A DNA stretch of 64,000 nt, from NCBI RefSeq assembly GCF_900182605.1, contig NZ_FXTB01000002.1, forward strand, positions 1 through 64,000, given 5' to 3'. A model generated the notes under the pieces. That model was given only the letters and a program-made list of their open reading frames with translations. It made no database searches and was not told the DNA's origin. The position numbers and the translations under genes were made by a program. Of this stretch, positions 54,392 through 62,947 are shown one piece after another; positions within the stretch are counted from its first letter, which is position 1; every line of letters begins with the position of its first letter. The stretch is from Saccharicrinis carchari (GTDB lineage: Bacteria; Bacteroidota; Bacteroidia; Bacteroidales; Marinilabiliaceae).

Positions 54392-56317
54392 ATGTGTGGA
54401 ATCACAGGATATATAAATGCCAGCTCAAAGCCAATTACCGATACCTCCAGGATTATTTCGATGCTAAAGGTGCAAAGACACCGCGGCCCCGACGATTCCG
54501 GCATCAGAGCCTTTAATTTAAAGGCAGGCAGCTCCCAAGCTTTAAACAGCCACTCGATAGAAGATATAGATGGCAATTTTAACGGCGTGTTGGGTTTTAA
54601 CCGTTTAAGCATCCTCGATTTATCGGCCATGGGACATCAGCCGATGCTTAGCCCCGGTGGTAAAGTGGCGCTGGCCTTTAACGGCGAAATTTACAATGCC
54701 TTTGATTATAAAAAAGAGCTTGAGGAGTGGGGATATCAATTTAAGAGCACTTCTGATACAGAGGTAGTACTGGCGCTTTACCTAAAATATGGTCTGCATG
54801 AAATGCTTAACAGGCTCAATGGTATGTTTGCCATTGTAATAGTCGATTTAAAAAAACGAAGCTTATATGTAGCCCGTGATCGCTTTGGTATAAAACCCAT
54901 GTATTATGTATCTAACAAAAATGTTTTTGCTTTTTCATCTGAATTAAAATGTTTTAAATATATAAATGACTTTTCGTTTGGTTTAAACCCTGCTAAACTG
55001 GATGAATATTTGCTATTCCGAAATAATATTAACGACACCCTTTTTAGCGACATTAAATCTTTAAAGCCCGGCCATTTCATTACCTATACACATGCAGGGG
55101 AACTTAATGTAGAGCAATTTTTTAATGTGAACCAATATCACAGGCAACACATACACGAAATAAGCCGAAAGCAAGTACAACAAAAGTTGGAGTTGTGCTT
55201 AGGGAATAGCGTACAGAGCCAATTGATGAGCGATGTAAAGCTGGGGTGTCAGCTTTCCGGGGGTGTCGATTCTTCTCTAGTGACCTGGCTGGCCAACAAA
55301 CAAAGCAAAAACGGCAACTTTGAATCTGTTTCCATTGTTTTCGATGATGAGCGGTTTTCAGAGGAAAAATATATCGACCAGGTGAGTCAAACCCTGGGTA
55401 TAACCGCACATAAGTTCTTGTTAGATTCGGAGTATTATCTGGATCATTTTGAGCATGCTACCTGGCATCTGGAAGCCCCGCTCAACCATCCCAACACCAT
55501 TGGAATTTATAAATTGTCGCAGCGGGCTAAAGAGTATGTTACTGTTTTGCTTAGCGGTGAGGGTGCCGATGAGGTGTTTGGGGGGTACGAAAGGTTTTAT
55601 GATATCAAATATCCATATGGCGGATTAAATATTTTGCGACAGATAAAAAACAATGTAAAGCAACCCTCAGAGATACTCGATTATTTTAATGAAGCTAACC
55701 GGGCCATAATGTCAACCGCTTTTATGCAACCTGCCCTGGCAAAAATGCTCTGCCCGCAATTTAACAAACGCAAAGCGGCGTACGATCGTATATCTTTGTA
55801 CAATGGCTTAACGGGTACTCGTTTCGATCGTCAGGTAAAATATGAGATGCAATCGTATCTGCCGGACTTGTTGATACGCCAGGATAAGATGTCCATGGCG
55901 CATTCCATCGAAAACAGGGTGCCCTTTCTGGATAATGAAGTGGTGAGCCGTTCGTTCTCTATCCCGGAGAAATTTTTACTTAGCCGTAAAAATGGCAATG
56001 GTACCAACACCGAGAAATACCTGCTGAAACAGATGACCGCCGAGGTTTTCGGCCATCATTTTGCTTTCCGCGATAAAATGGGTTTTGGAATCCCCTTGCG
56101 CGAATTCTTTTTAAAAGATAGGTTTAACCAATACCTGAACGATAAAGTATTGCCCGGCTTAAAAGGAAGAGGAGTATTCGATGGTAAACTGGTAAATAAC
56201 TGGGTGGGTAATATCAAAGGTTTAAGTCCCCGGGAGCTCGAAGCATTGTGGGTTGTCATCGCTTTTGAAGCCTGGGCATCGGTTTATTTAGACGGAAAAT
56301 ATAAAATGCCGGTATAG
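54392..56317 (+). CDS. asnB: Asparagine synthase (glutamine-hydrolysing) family amidotransferase
   Basis: A 641-residue two-domain enzyme. MCGITGYI gives the catalytic Cys2 of the class II glutaminase; RHRGPDDSG (about 31-39), LGFNRLSILD, AFNGEIYNAF and RDRFGIKPMYY complete the N-terminal half. The synthetase half has the PP-loop LSGGVDSSLVTW near 287-298 and GEGADEVFGGY near 390, then SMAHSIENRVPFLD. Enzymes of this type in surface-glycan loci are thought to amidate uronic acids or attach amino acids to the glycan rather than only make asparagine. The family call is strong; the acceptor is not known. Confidence 0.93.
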   Translation: MCGITGYINASSKPITDTSRIISMLKVQRHRGPDDSGIRAFNLKAGSSQALNSHSIEDIDGNFNGVLGFNRLSILDLSAMGHQPMLSPGGKVALAFNGEIYNAFDYKKELEEWGYQFKSTSDTEVVLALYLKYGLHEMLNRLNGMFAIVIVDLKKRSLYVARDRFGIKPMYYVSNKNVFAFSSELKCFKYINDFSFGLNPAKLDEYLLFRNNINDTLFSDIKSLKPGHFITYTHAGELNVEQFFNVNQYHRQHIHEISRKQVQQKLELCLGNSVQSQLMSDVKLGCQLSGGVDSSLVTWLANKQSKNGNFESVSIVFDDERFSEEKYIDQVSQTLGITAHKFLLDSEYYLDHFEHATWHLEAPLNHPNTIGIYKLSQRAKEYVTVLLSGEGADEVFGGYERFYDIKYPYGGLNILRQIKNNVKQPSEILDYFNEANRAIMSTAFMQPALAKMLCPQFNKRKAAYDRISLYNGLTGTRFDRQVKYEMQSYLPDLLIRQDKMSMAHSIENRVPFLDNEVVSRSFSIPEKFLLSRKNGNGTNTEKYLLKQMTAEVFGHHFAFRDKMGFGIPLREFFLKDRFNQYLNDKVLPGLKGRGVFDGKLVNNWVGNIKGLSPRELEALWVVIAFEAWASVYLDGKYKMPV

Positions 56318-56397
56318 AGGGTTAATCCTTGGTTTTGCCTATGCAAAATTGGCCTTTGGTGCCCTATTCATATAATGTATGAATAGGGCAGGTTTGA
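56318..56397 (+). repeat. Two-hairpin structured element, copy A
   Basis: It follows the asnB stop immediately. AGGGTTAA, a first stem (TTGGTTTTGC / GCAAAATTGG, loop CTAT), CCTTTG, then a 12-bp stem GCCCTATTCATA / TATGAATAGGGC and CAGGTT. Copy B at 57704 preserves both stems with different bases at paired positions. It lies about 105 bases before the ATP-grasp gene. Confidence 0.7.
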
Positions 56398-56429
56398 CGC
56401 ACTAATTAAACAAAGCAAAATTTACCACA

Positions 56430-56475
56430 ACCATCCCTTCCTCACAATTCCTCCTCCATTGGTGGAGATAGAAGG
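56430..56475. repeat. Pyrimidine/purine-rich repeat relic
   Basis: CCATCCCTTCC... CTCC-ATTGGT-GGAG ...GAAGGGGCTG forms weak dyads of the CCCTCC/GGAGGG type seen at 54262, 16711 and 63124. It is in the leader of the ATP-grasp gene. Confidence 0.45.
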
Positions 56476-56501
56476 GGCTGTTTCTTTTTAACCTCATTCA
56501 T

Positions 56502-57533
56502 ATGAAAATAGCTATACATAGTGCCAAAGGATCATTTAGTGACCGTTGGATACCTTATTGCGAAAAAAATAATATCCCATACAAGTTGGTGAATTGTTTT
56601 AGCACGGATATCATGCAGCAGTTAAATGATTGCGATGCCCTGATGTGGCATTTCAACCATAAGGGCGCCAGAGAGAGCAAGTTTGCAAAGCAACTGTTGT
56701 TTGCGGTACAGCATGCCGGTAAAGCGGTATTCCCCAATTACAATACAGCTTGGCATTTTGACGATAAAGTGGCACAGAAGTACTTGTTGGAGGGCATAGA
56801 TGCGCCATTGGCTCCTGCATATGTGTTTTATACTAAACAGGAGGCATTAGATTGGGCCACGCAAACGGAGTATCCCAAAGTATTTAAACTGCGTAATGGT
56901 GCCGGATCGGATAATGTGAAGCTGGTGCGTTCGTTATCACAAGCCAGGCAGCTTATCCTTAAATCGTTTAACAGAGGTTTTAAACAGTACGATGCATGGG
57001 GTAACCTGAAGGAACGCGTAAGGTTATTTAAAGCCGGTAAAACTACTTTTTGGGACGTGAGCAAAGGTATTGGACGTTTTTTTTACACCACCCAATATGC
57101 CAGGGTTACAGGTAATGAAATGGGCTATGTGTATTTTCAGGAATTTATACCGCAAAACGATTCCGACATCAGGGTTTGCGTGGTGGGCGATAAAGCCTTT
57201 GCCATAAAAAGAATGGTGCGCGAAAATGATTTCAGGGCCTCGGGCAGCGGAACCATACTTTACGACAAAAAATATTTCGACGACGAAACCATAAAGGTGG
57301 CCTTTGAGGTATCCGAAAAGTTAAATGATCAATGTATGGCCTACGACTTTGTTTATAAAGACGGCAAAGCTTTGATAGTAGAAATTAGCTATGGATTTGC
57401 CAAAGAAGGTTACGATGATTGTGTGGGGTATTGGGAAAAGGACATGACTTGGCATCCCGGTAAGTTTAACCCCTACGGATGGATGGTGGAGGATATAAAG
57501 AACCAAATGAACCTCCGGAACGGGTCTGTGTAA
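56502..57533 (+). CDS. ATP-grasp domain ligase (RimK-like)
   Basis: A 343-residue carboxylate-amine or thiol ligase-type enzyme. The N-terminal domain (1-100) includes CDALMWHFNHKG and FPNYNTAWHFDDKVAQKYLLEG; the ATP-grasp part has YPKVFKLRNGAGSDNVKLV (nucleotide-binding Lys and Gly loop), YVYFQEFIP, DIRVCVVGDKAFAIKRMV and MAYDFVYKDGKALIVEISYGF (metal-binding Glu). The bulge around 165-205 is large. With AsnB next door it may condense an amino acid or other amine with a carboxyl group of the glycan; substrate inferred from context only. Its last codons form the left arm of a palindrome. Confidence 0.88.
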   Translation: MKIAIHSAKGSFSDRWIPYCEKNNIPYKLVNCFSTDIMQQLNDCDALMWHFNHKGARESKFAKQLLFAVQHAGKAVFPNYNTAWHFDDKVAQKYLLEGIDAPLAPAYVFYTKQEALDWATQTEYPKVFKLRNGAGSDNVKLVRSLSQARQLILKSFNRGFKQYDAWGNLKERVRLFKAGKTTFWDVSKGIGRFFYTTQYARVTGNEMGYVYFQEFIPQNDSDIRVCVVGDKAFAIKRMVRENDFRASGSGTILYDKKYFDDETIKVAFEVSEKLNDQCMAYDFVYKDGKALIVEISYGFAKEGYDDCVGYWEKDMTWHPGKFNPYGWMVEDIKNQMNLRNGSV

Positions 57534-57558
57534 AAGTGCTGTAAATCAGACCCGTTCC
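57517..57558. repeat. GGAACGGGTCTG palindrome overlapping a stop codon
   Basis: GGAACGGGTCTG (57517-57528) and CAGACCCGTTCC (57547-57558) are a perfect 12-bp inverted repeat with an 18-base loop. The left arm codes for the last residues of the ATP-grasp protein (stop 57531-57533). The family resemblance to GGAACGGTTCT/AGAACCGTTCC at 52457-52498 is clear. No T-tract follows. Confidence 0.7.
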
Positions 57559-57871
57559 CTAAGAAACTTTTCAGTCCATTTTGTTTCCGGTTATCTAACC
57601 ATTGCTGTAAATCAGCCCCGTTCCTTAACCGGATAAATGCACGTATTTTTCACTTTCCGCTATAATTGGCGGAAAGCGATAAAGGTTTAAGAAAACTTTT
57701 ACGAGGGTTAAGCCTCGATTTTGCCTATGAAAAATCGGCCTTTGGTGCCGTATTAATAAATTTTATAAATACGGCAGGTTAAAAACTCCGCGTCCAAAAC
57801 CACAAACAACCGCCTTTATTAACACAAAACAGAACCACAAACAATCCCGCTCTACGTTAAATAAAAATTGA
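57534..57871. other. Repeat-rich intergenic region before a GT4 gene
   Basis: No gene was seen. It contains the right arm of the palindrome above, a 21-base direct repeat of its end (57538-57558 and 57604-57624, one mismatch), a TCCGGTTA/TAACCGGA dyad (57586-57593 and 57626-57633), and two-hairpin element copy B. Confidence 0.6.
57704..57783 (+). repeat. Two-hairpin structured element, copy B
   Basis: AGGGTTAAGCC, first stem (CGATTTT / AAAATCG around GCCTATGA), GCCTTTGGT, second stem GCCGTATT / AATACGGC with an inner ATAAA/TTTAT, then CAGGTT. Compared with copy A, the fourth pair of stem 2 is G-C instead of C-G. It lies about 90 bases before the GT4 gene at 57872. Confidence 0.7.
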
Positions 57872-58969
57872 ATGGCAGCAGCAAACAAAAAAACCAAAAT
57901 ATGCCTTGTTATACATTCTCTGCAAGCTGGAGGAATGGAACGGGTGATGTCGGAGCTGGCATCGTATTTTTCCTCTAAAGCCAATGTGGAAACCCATCTG
58001 ATACTATACGGTTTAAACCGAGAGATATTTTATAAGATTCCGGACAATGTAATCGTACATAAACCAAAATTTAGCTTTAACAATAAAAAGCGTTTGGTTT
58101 CTACACTAAAAACAATAGTATATCTGCGTAAAACGATATTACGAATCGCTCCTGATTCGGTGCTAAGCTTTGGGGAGTATTGGAATAATTTTGTATTACT
58201 TTCCATGTTGGGCACTAAATATCCGGTCTATGTCTCCGATAGAAGTCAGCCTGACAAAAGCTTGGGTAAGCTGCAAGATTACCTGCGAAGAAAGCTTTAC
58301 CCAACCGCCAAAGGAGTGGTATTGCAGACCGAAAAAGGCAAAACTATTTTTTTAAAAAGCATTAAGCACCCTAATATTGCGGTAATCGGGAACCCTATTC
58401 GAGAATTAGGCCGGGTGGAACCCAAGCCTAAAAAGGAAAAAATAGTTATTATGGTGGGTCGGCTAATCCGAAGTAAAAATCAGGATAAGTTGATTGAAGT
58501 ATTTGCCGGGATCAATGCACCGGATTGGAAACTGATGTTAGTGGGATACGACCATTTGAAACAGAAGAACATGGATAGACTTAAAATGCTGGCGAAAGAT
58601 TTAGGCGTGGAAAACAGCGTAGTTTTTACGGGAAAGCACGATAAGGTAGAAGAGTTGTATAGGCAAAGTGCTATTTTTGCTTTTACTTCCAGCTCAGAGG
58701 GTTTTCCCAATGTGATTGGTGAGGCTATGTCGGCAGGACTTCCGGTGGTAGCTTTCGATTGTGTGGCAGGCCCTTCGGAAATGATTAACGATGGACAAAA
58801 CGGGTTTTTGGTTCCACTCTTTGATACAACGCAATTTAAGGATAAGCTTTCCTTGTTAATGAACGACAGCAATTTACGCGAAAAGTTAGGAGCTAATGCT
58901 CGCCAAAGTATTCAACGATTTTCAAAGGATTCTATATGTGAAGAATTTTATCGGTTTATCACGAACTAA
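57872..58969 (+). CDS. Glycosyltransferase family 4 (GT-B fold)
   Basis: A 365-residue retaining glycosyltransferase. ICLVIHSLQAGGMERVMSELASYF is the acceptor-side Rossmann start with the Gly-Gly-Met-Glu-Arg signature of GalNAc- or hexosyl-adding GT4 enzymes. C-terminal domain: VIMVGRLIRSKNQDKLIEVF, VVFTGKHDKVEELY, and EX7E as E-GFPNVIG-E. Donor not assigned. It is followed by a heptamer array and the SDR gene. Confidence 0.93.
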   Translation: MAAANKKTKICLVIHSLQAGGMERVMSELASYFSSKANVETHLILYGLNREIFYKIPDNVIVHKPKFSFNNKKRLVSTLKTIVYLRKTILRIAPDSVLSFGEYWNNFVLLSMLGTKYPVYVSDRSQPDKSLGKLQDYLRRKLYPTAKGVVLQTEKGKTIFLKSIKHPNIAVIGNPIRELGRVEPKPKKEKIVIMVGRLIRSKNQDKLIEVFAGINAPDWKLMLVGYDHLKQKNMDRLKMLAKDLGVENSVVFTGKHDKVEELYRQSAIFAFTSSSEGFPNVIGEAMSAGLPVVAFDCVAGPSEMINDGQNGFLVPLFDTTQFKDKLSLLMNDSNLREKLGANARQSIQRFSKDSICEEFYRFITN

Positions 58970-58972
58970 TTA

Positions 58973-59054
58973 CTAACCTCTAACCTCTAACCTCTAACCT
59001 CTAACGTCTAACTTCTAACGTCTAACCTCTAACTTCTAACTTCTAACTTCTAAT
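58973..59054. repeat. CTAACCT heptamer tandem array
   Basis: Eleven consecutive 7-base units (CTAACCT, CTAACGT or CTAACTT) plus a partial CTAAT fill nearly the whole spacer between the GT4 stop and the SDR start codon at 59065. Unit number could vary by slippage. Confidence 0.9.
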
Positions 59055-59064
59055 GCAATAAAAA

Positions 59065-59958
59065 ATGAACATACTAATCATAGGTTCCAAAGGATTTATT
59101 GGCCGCAATTTGGTGCGGTATTATCAACAGAACAATTACAATGTTTTTAAAGCCGATGTAGTGGTGGATTATACCGATGCCGACCGTTACTTTTTAATTG
59201 ATGCCTCCAACTCCGATTACAATACGGTTTTTCATTACCAAAAATACGACTTGTGCATCAATTGTTCCGGTGCAGCCAGTGTACCCGATTCCCTAAGAAA
59301 TCCGATGAGGGATTACTATTTAAATACGGTAAACGTATTTAAAATACTTACCGCCATCAACCAGTTTCAGCCGGAATGTAAGTTCATTAACCTGGGCAGT
59401 GCAGCCGTTTATGGTAATCCACAAAGCCTGCCCGTGGCCGAGCGTGCGCAGCGAGCCCCGCTTTCGCCTTACGGGTTTCATAAGTTGCAGGCAGAGCAGA
59501 TATGCGAGGAGTTTTATAAGTTTTTTAATCTAAAAACCTGCTCCTTACGAATTTTCTCTGTGTACGGAAACGGGCTGCAAAAACAACTGTTTTGGGATTT
59601 GAATCAAAAGGCATTATCGGGCAATCCCATCGAATTGTTTGGAACGGGCAATGAATCAAGAGATTTTATCCATGTGTACGACTTGGCCAGAGCCATCGAA
59701 TTGGTGGCTCTTTCGTCGGAATTTAAAGCAGATATTATTAATATTGGCAACGGACAGGAAGTGAAAATTAAGGATGCCGTGGCCACTTTCTTTGGTTTTT
59801 TTGAAGAGGAGATTAATTACGTATTTTCCGGTACTACCCGAAAGGGCGACCCCCTTAACTGGAAAGCCGACATAAGTAAACTAAAATCGTTTGGGTATGC
59901 ACCTACAGTTAATATGAAAGAGGGTTTGAGGCAATATTATGACTGGTTGCAGGAATAA
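59065..59958 (+). CDS. NAD-dependent epimerase/dehydratase (extended SDR)
   Basis: A 297-residue nucleotide-sugar enzyme. GSKGFIG (7-13) is the GxxGxxG NAD(P) motif; the active site has S112 (LGSAAVYG) and Y136-x3-K140 (SPYGFHK). SRDFIHVYDLARAIELV near 205-221 and INIGNGQEVKIKDAV are typical of UDP-glucose 4-epimerase or dTDP-sugar reductase-like SDRs. The exact sugar cannot be named. It is placed between two GT4 genes of the glycan locus. Confidence 0.9.
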   Translation: MNILIIGSKGFIGRNLVRYYQQNNYNVFKADVVVDYTDADRYFLIDASNSDYNTVFHYQKYDLCINCSGAASVPDSLRNPMRDYYLNTVNVFKILTAINQFQPECKFINLGSAAVYGNPQSLPVAERAQRAPLSPYGFHKLQAEQICEEFYKFFNLKTCSLRIFSVYGNGLQKQLFWDLNQKALSGNPIELFGTGNESRDFIHVYDLARAIELVALSSEFKADIINIGNGQEVKIKDAVATFFGFFEEEINYVFSGTTRKGDPLNWKADISKLKSFGYAPTVNMKEGLRQYYDWLQE

Positions 59959-60026
59959 TCATATTACCTTGGCTATAGACAAGGAGGCTTGTTAATTTAT
60001 TTTTATTAAAAATCGTTTGTTAAACA

Positions 60027-61175
60027 ATGACTTTTCCCAACAAAGATAGACTAAAAATTGGCCTTCTGTTCAATTTTCAACCCACATGGATGGGCGGTAT
60101 TACTTACATTCTTAACCTCATCAAAACTTTTAATTATTTAAGCGAGGAGGAAAAACCCGACATCACACTTTATTATAGTGAACCCTTAAAAAAGTACATC
60201 GGTAATATTGATTATCCGCATATTACATTTGTGCCGTATCCCGAAAAAAAGATTGCAAAGGGGTATCTTATGTCGTGGTTAAAGCGGAAAAACCTATTTA
60301 CCGACGAATTAATAGAGCGCGATGGTTTGGATGCTATTTATCCGGTGAGGGATTGTCCGGTAAAATCCAGAACAAAGGCCAGGGTTATTGCCTGGTATGC
60401 CGACTTACAGCACAAAATTTATCCGGAGTTTTTTACGCGTTCAACCCTGTTGCATCGAACCTTAAGACTCAATCTTATGCTGCGCAATGCCACCGACATG
60501 GTGGTGTCGAGCCGGGCAGTAAAAGACGATTTCGACCGGTTTTTTAAAATCAGAAAGCAATTGGGGTTTCATATTTATCACTTTGTATCTATAAACGACG
60601 AATTTAAGAGTCTGGACATTAACGAACTAAGGAAGAAATATGAATTGCCTGAGAAATATTTTATGGTTTCGAATCAATTTCATAAGCATAAAAATCATAA
60701 GGTGGTGTTGCTGGCATTGGCACGATTAAAAGAGCAAGGCATACACAAGCATCTGGCTTTTACAGGCAGATTTCCGTCTGCTACCGACTCGCCCTACCTT
60801 GCCGAGCTGCATCAAATAATTAACCACAATAACCTGCACAGCCAAATAAGCCTGTTGGGTATCATTCCGCGCAATGATCAGATGCAATTGATGAATCATT
60901 GTCAAGCCGTGGTACAACCCAGTCTTTTTGAAGGATGGAGTACCGTAATCGAAGATGCAAAGTCCTTGCAGGTACCCGTGATAGCAAGTGATTTAAAGGT
61001 AAATATGGAGCAGTTGGAAGATAAAGGGGAATATTTTAAACCCCATGACTACAAAGGATTGGCGAGCATGCTGGCCAATTTTCCGGATCGTAATAAAAGG
61101 GAGCAAATTTACCCCCCTCATACCGAAAGAGTAAAAGGTGCAGCCAGGGAATTATTGAACATTTTTAAGCCATAA
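60027..61175 (+). CDS. Glycosyltransferase family 4 (GT-B fold)
   Basis: A 382-residue retaining glycosyltransferase. LKIGLLFNFQPTWMGGITYILNLIKTF is the N-terminal acceptor region; the C-terminal domain has YFMVSNQFHKHKNHKVVLLAL, AFTGRF, ISLLGIIPRNDQMQLM and EX7E as E-GWSTVIE-D (second position Glu in VIED). The linker KARVIAWYADLQHKIYPEFF is characteristic of mannosyltransferase-like members. A CCTTG/CAAGG dyad lies in its leader near 59972-59990. Confidence 0.9.
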   Translation: MTFPNKDRLKIGLLFNFQPTWMGGITYILNLIKTFNYLSEEEKPDITLYYSEPLKKYIGNIDYPHITFVPYPEKKIAKGYLMSWLKRKNLFTDELIERDGLDAIYPVRDCPVKSRTKARVIAWYADLQHKIYPEFFTRSTLLHRTLRLNLMLRNATDMVVSSRAVKDDFDRFFKIRKQLGFHIYHFVSINDEFKSLDINELRKKYELPEKYFMVSNQFHKHKNHKVVLLALARLKEQGIHKHLAFTGRFPSATDSPYLAELHQIINHNNLHSQISLLGIIPRNDQMQLMNHCQAVVQPSLFEGWSTVIEDAKSLQVPVIASDLKVNMEQLEDKGEYFKPHDYKGLASMLANFPDRNKREQIYPPHTERVKGAARELLNIFKP

Positions 61176-61233
61176 TAATTCAAGAATTTAAAAGGTAGAA
61201 AATAGATTAGAACGAATTATAATTACGAAGCAG

Positions 61234-62364
61234 TTGAGAGAAATCACCATCATAAATCAGGATTCAGGTTATTTAATGATTGATATTGCCAACGATTATG
61301 CGCGCAAGGGGTATCGTACCACTTTAATAGCCGGCCGGATTGTTGAACGGGATGTGCCTTTGGACAGCAGGGTGCAGATATACAAAATTATGCGTTATAA
61401 CCGTTCTTCTAATTTTAAAAGGTTACTAAGCTGGTTTGTTTCTGCAGTACAGATTTGGGTATCGGTATTGTTCAGGTTTCGCAAATCGCATTTGCTTATT
61501 GTCAGCAATCCACCATTTGCTCCCCTGCTCCCCATGTTGTTGTCCAATAGCTACTCCTTGTTAATTTTCGATCTTTACCCGGATGCCTTGAGCGAGTATG
61601 GTTTTGTCAACAAAAAATCGCCCATCGTAAAGTTATGGTCGCTGGCCAACAAAAAAGTATATGCGGGAGCTACAAAAATATATACCTTGACCAATGGAAT
61701 GCGACAGGCGATGAGCAGCTACATCAGTACCGAAAAAATAAACATTGTACCGCTGTGGACCAATAATTCATTTTTAAAGCCGGTGCCAAAGGGCAATAAT
61801 CCCTTTATAAAGCAGCATGGTTTGCAGGATAAATTTGTGGTGTTGTACTCGGGTAATTTTGGATATACACATCAGGTAGATCTGATCATTGACTTGGCAG
61901 CCAAAATTAACCATCCTAAAATTCTATTTGTATTGGTGGGCGGAGGACGAAGCGAGGGGAAATTAAAGGAAAGGCTTGTTAAGGAGGGGATAGGCAACTG
62001 TAGGATACTGCCCTGGCAGGAAGTGGATATGTTACCTTATTCACTTTCCTCGGCCGACTTGTCGATAGTGAGCCTAAGTGAAAATGCCAGTGCTCTGGCC
62101 ATACCCAGCAAAGTTTTTAATTATATGTCGGTGGGGTCGCCTATATTGGCAATAGCGGGTTCCGGATCCGACTTGGAGAGTTTGATATTGGAGAATGAGC
62201 TCGGAAAATCCTTTACTCCCGATCAGTCCGATAGAATAATTGCGTATATCAAGGAGCTGGCGGACAATAGTACTCAGTGCCACTTTTACAGCAACAATGC
62301 ACTAAAGACGAGTGAAAAGCATACCGCACAAAATGTTGAACTAATAACACAATTTGATGTATAA
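61234..62364 (+). CDS. Glycosyltransferase, WcaI-like GT4 (GT-B)
   Basis: A 376-residue enzyme. Start at TTG 61234 gives MREITIINQDSGYLMIDIANDYARKGYRTTLIAG; a later ATG (codon 15) would cut the first beta-strand, so TTG is preferred. FDLYPDALSEYGFVNKKSPIVKLW is the WcaI-type loop; FVVLYSGNFGYTHQVDLIIDLA and ILPWQEVDMLPYSLSSADLSIVSLSENASALAIPSKVFNYMSVG form the C-terminal donor site (Pro-Ser-Lys instead of a classic EX7E). It overlaps the sugar transferase gene by eight bases. Confidence 0.88.
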   Translation: MREITIINQDSGYLMIDIANDYARKGYRTTLIAGRIVERDVPLDSRVQIYKIMRYNRSSNFKRLLSWFVSAVQIWVSVLFRFRKSHLLIVSNPPFAPLLPMLLSNSYSLLIFDLYPDALSEYGFVNKKSPIVKLWSLANKKVYAGATKIYTLTNGMRQAMSSYISTEKINIVPLWTNNSFLKPVPKGNNPFIKQHGLQDKFVVLYSGNFGYTHQVDLIIDLAAKINHPKILFVLVGGGRSEGKLKERLVKEGIGNCRILPWQEVDMLPYSLSSADLSIVSLSENASALAIPSKVFNYMSVGSPILAIAGSGSDLESLILENELGKSFTPDQSDRIIAYIKELADNSTQCHFYSNNALKTSEKHTAQNVELITQFDV

Positions 62365-62947
62365 ATTAATTTTTAAACCGCTTATCGATTTTTTCCTGGC
62401 ACTGATTGCAGCTATTTTATTGATACCGGTTTTTATAGCAGTTGGTATAGCCATAAAACTCGAATCGAAAGGACCGGCCGTATTTAAACAAGCCCGTTTG
62501 GGCAAAAACGGTAAAATATTTACGGTATATAAGTTTAGGTCGATGGTGAGCGATCAAAGCCGGATAAAAAAAAGCAGTACGGTTTACGAAAACGATCCCA
62601 GAATTACACAGGTGGGTGCTTTTATACGCAAAACCAGTATAGACGAATTGCCACAGGTGTTTAATATTCTGAAAGGGGAAATGAGTTTTATCGGCCCCAG
62701 ACCTCCGGTGCCACATTATCCTAAAAAATACAGTGATTACAACGAATTTGAAAAACAACGTTTTAGCGTTAAGCCCGGAATTAGTGGCCTGGCACAAATA
62801 CGATGTCGCGAAATTCACGATTGGGACATTAACATACCCATTGATGTGGAATATGTAAATAACTATTCGTTTACCTACGATGCCAAACTGTTTTTTGCCT
62901 CTTTTTTTACATTTTTTAAACACGATAATATTTATACGAAAGAGTAA
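62357..62947 (+). CDS. Polyprenyl-phosphate phosphosugar transferase (PglC/WcaJ C-terminal type)
   Basis: A 196-residue monotopic initiating enzyme that moves a phosphosugar onto undecaprenyl phosphate to begin the repeat unit. A single re-entrant hydrophobic helix (about 5-33) is followed by [26 protein letters not shown] and the catalytic D96-E97 dyad in [24 protein letters not shown], then [11 protein letters not shown]. It is the small type without the multi-helix N-terminal domain of WbaP. ATG 62357 is chosen; a TTG precedes it by one codon. It is the only initiating transferase seen. Confidence 0.93.
   Translation: MYKLIFKPLIDFFLALIAAILLIPVFIAVGIAIKLESKGPAVFKQARLGKNGKIFTVYKFRSMVSDQSRIKKSSTVYENDPRITQVGAFIRKTSIDELPQVFNILKGEMSFIGPRPPVPHYPKKYSDYNEFEKQRFSVKPGISGLAQIRCREIHDWDINIPIDVEYVNNYSFTYDAKLFFASFFTFFKHDNIYTKE

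Noticed and set aside
58973-59054. Telomere or CRISPR leader interpretation of the CTAACCT array
   Set aside because: It is a short degenerate tandem array inside an operon, with no spacers and no chromosome end.
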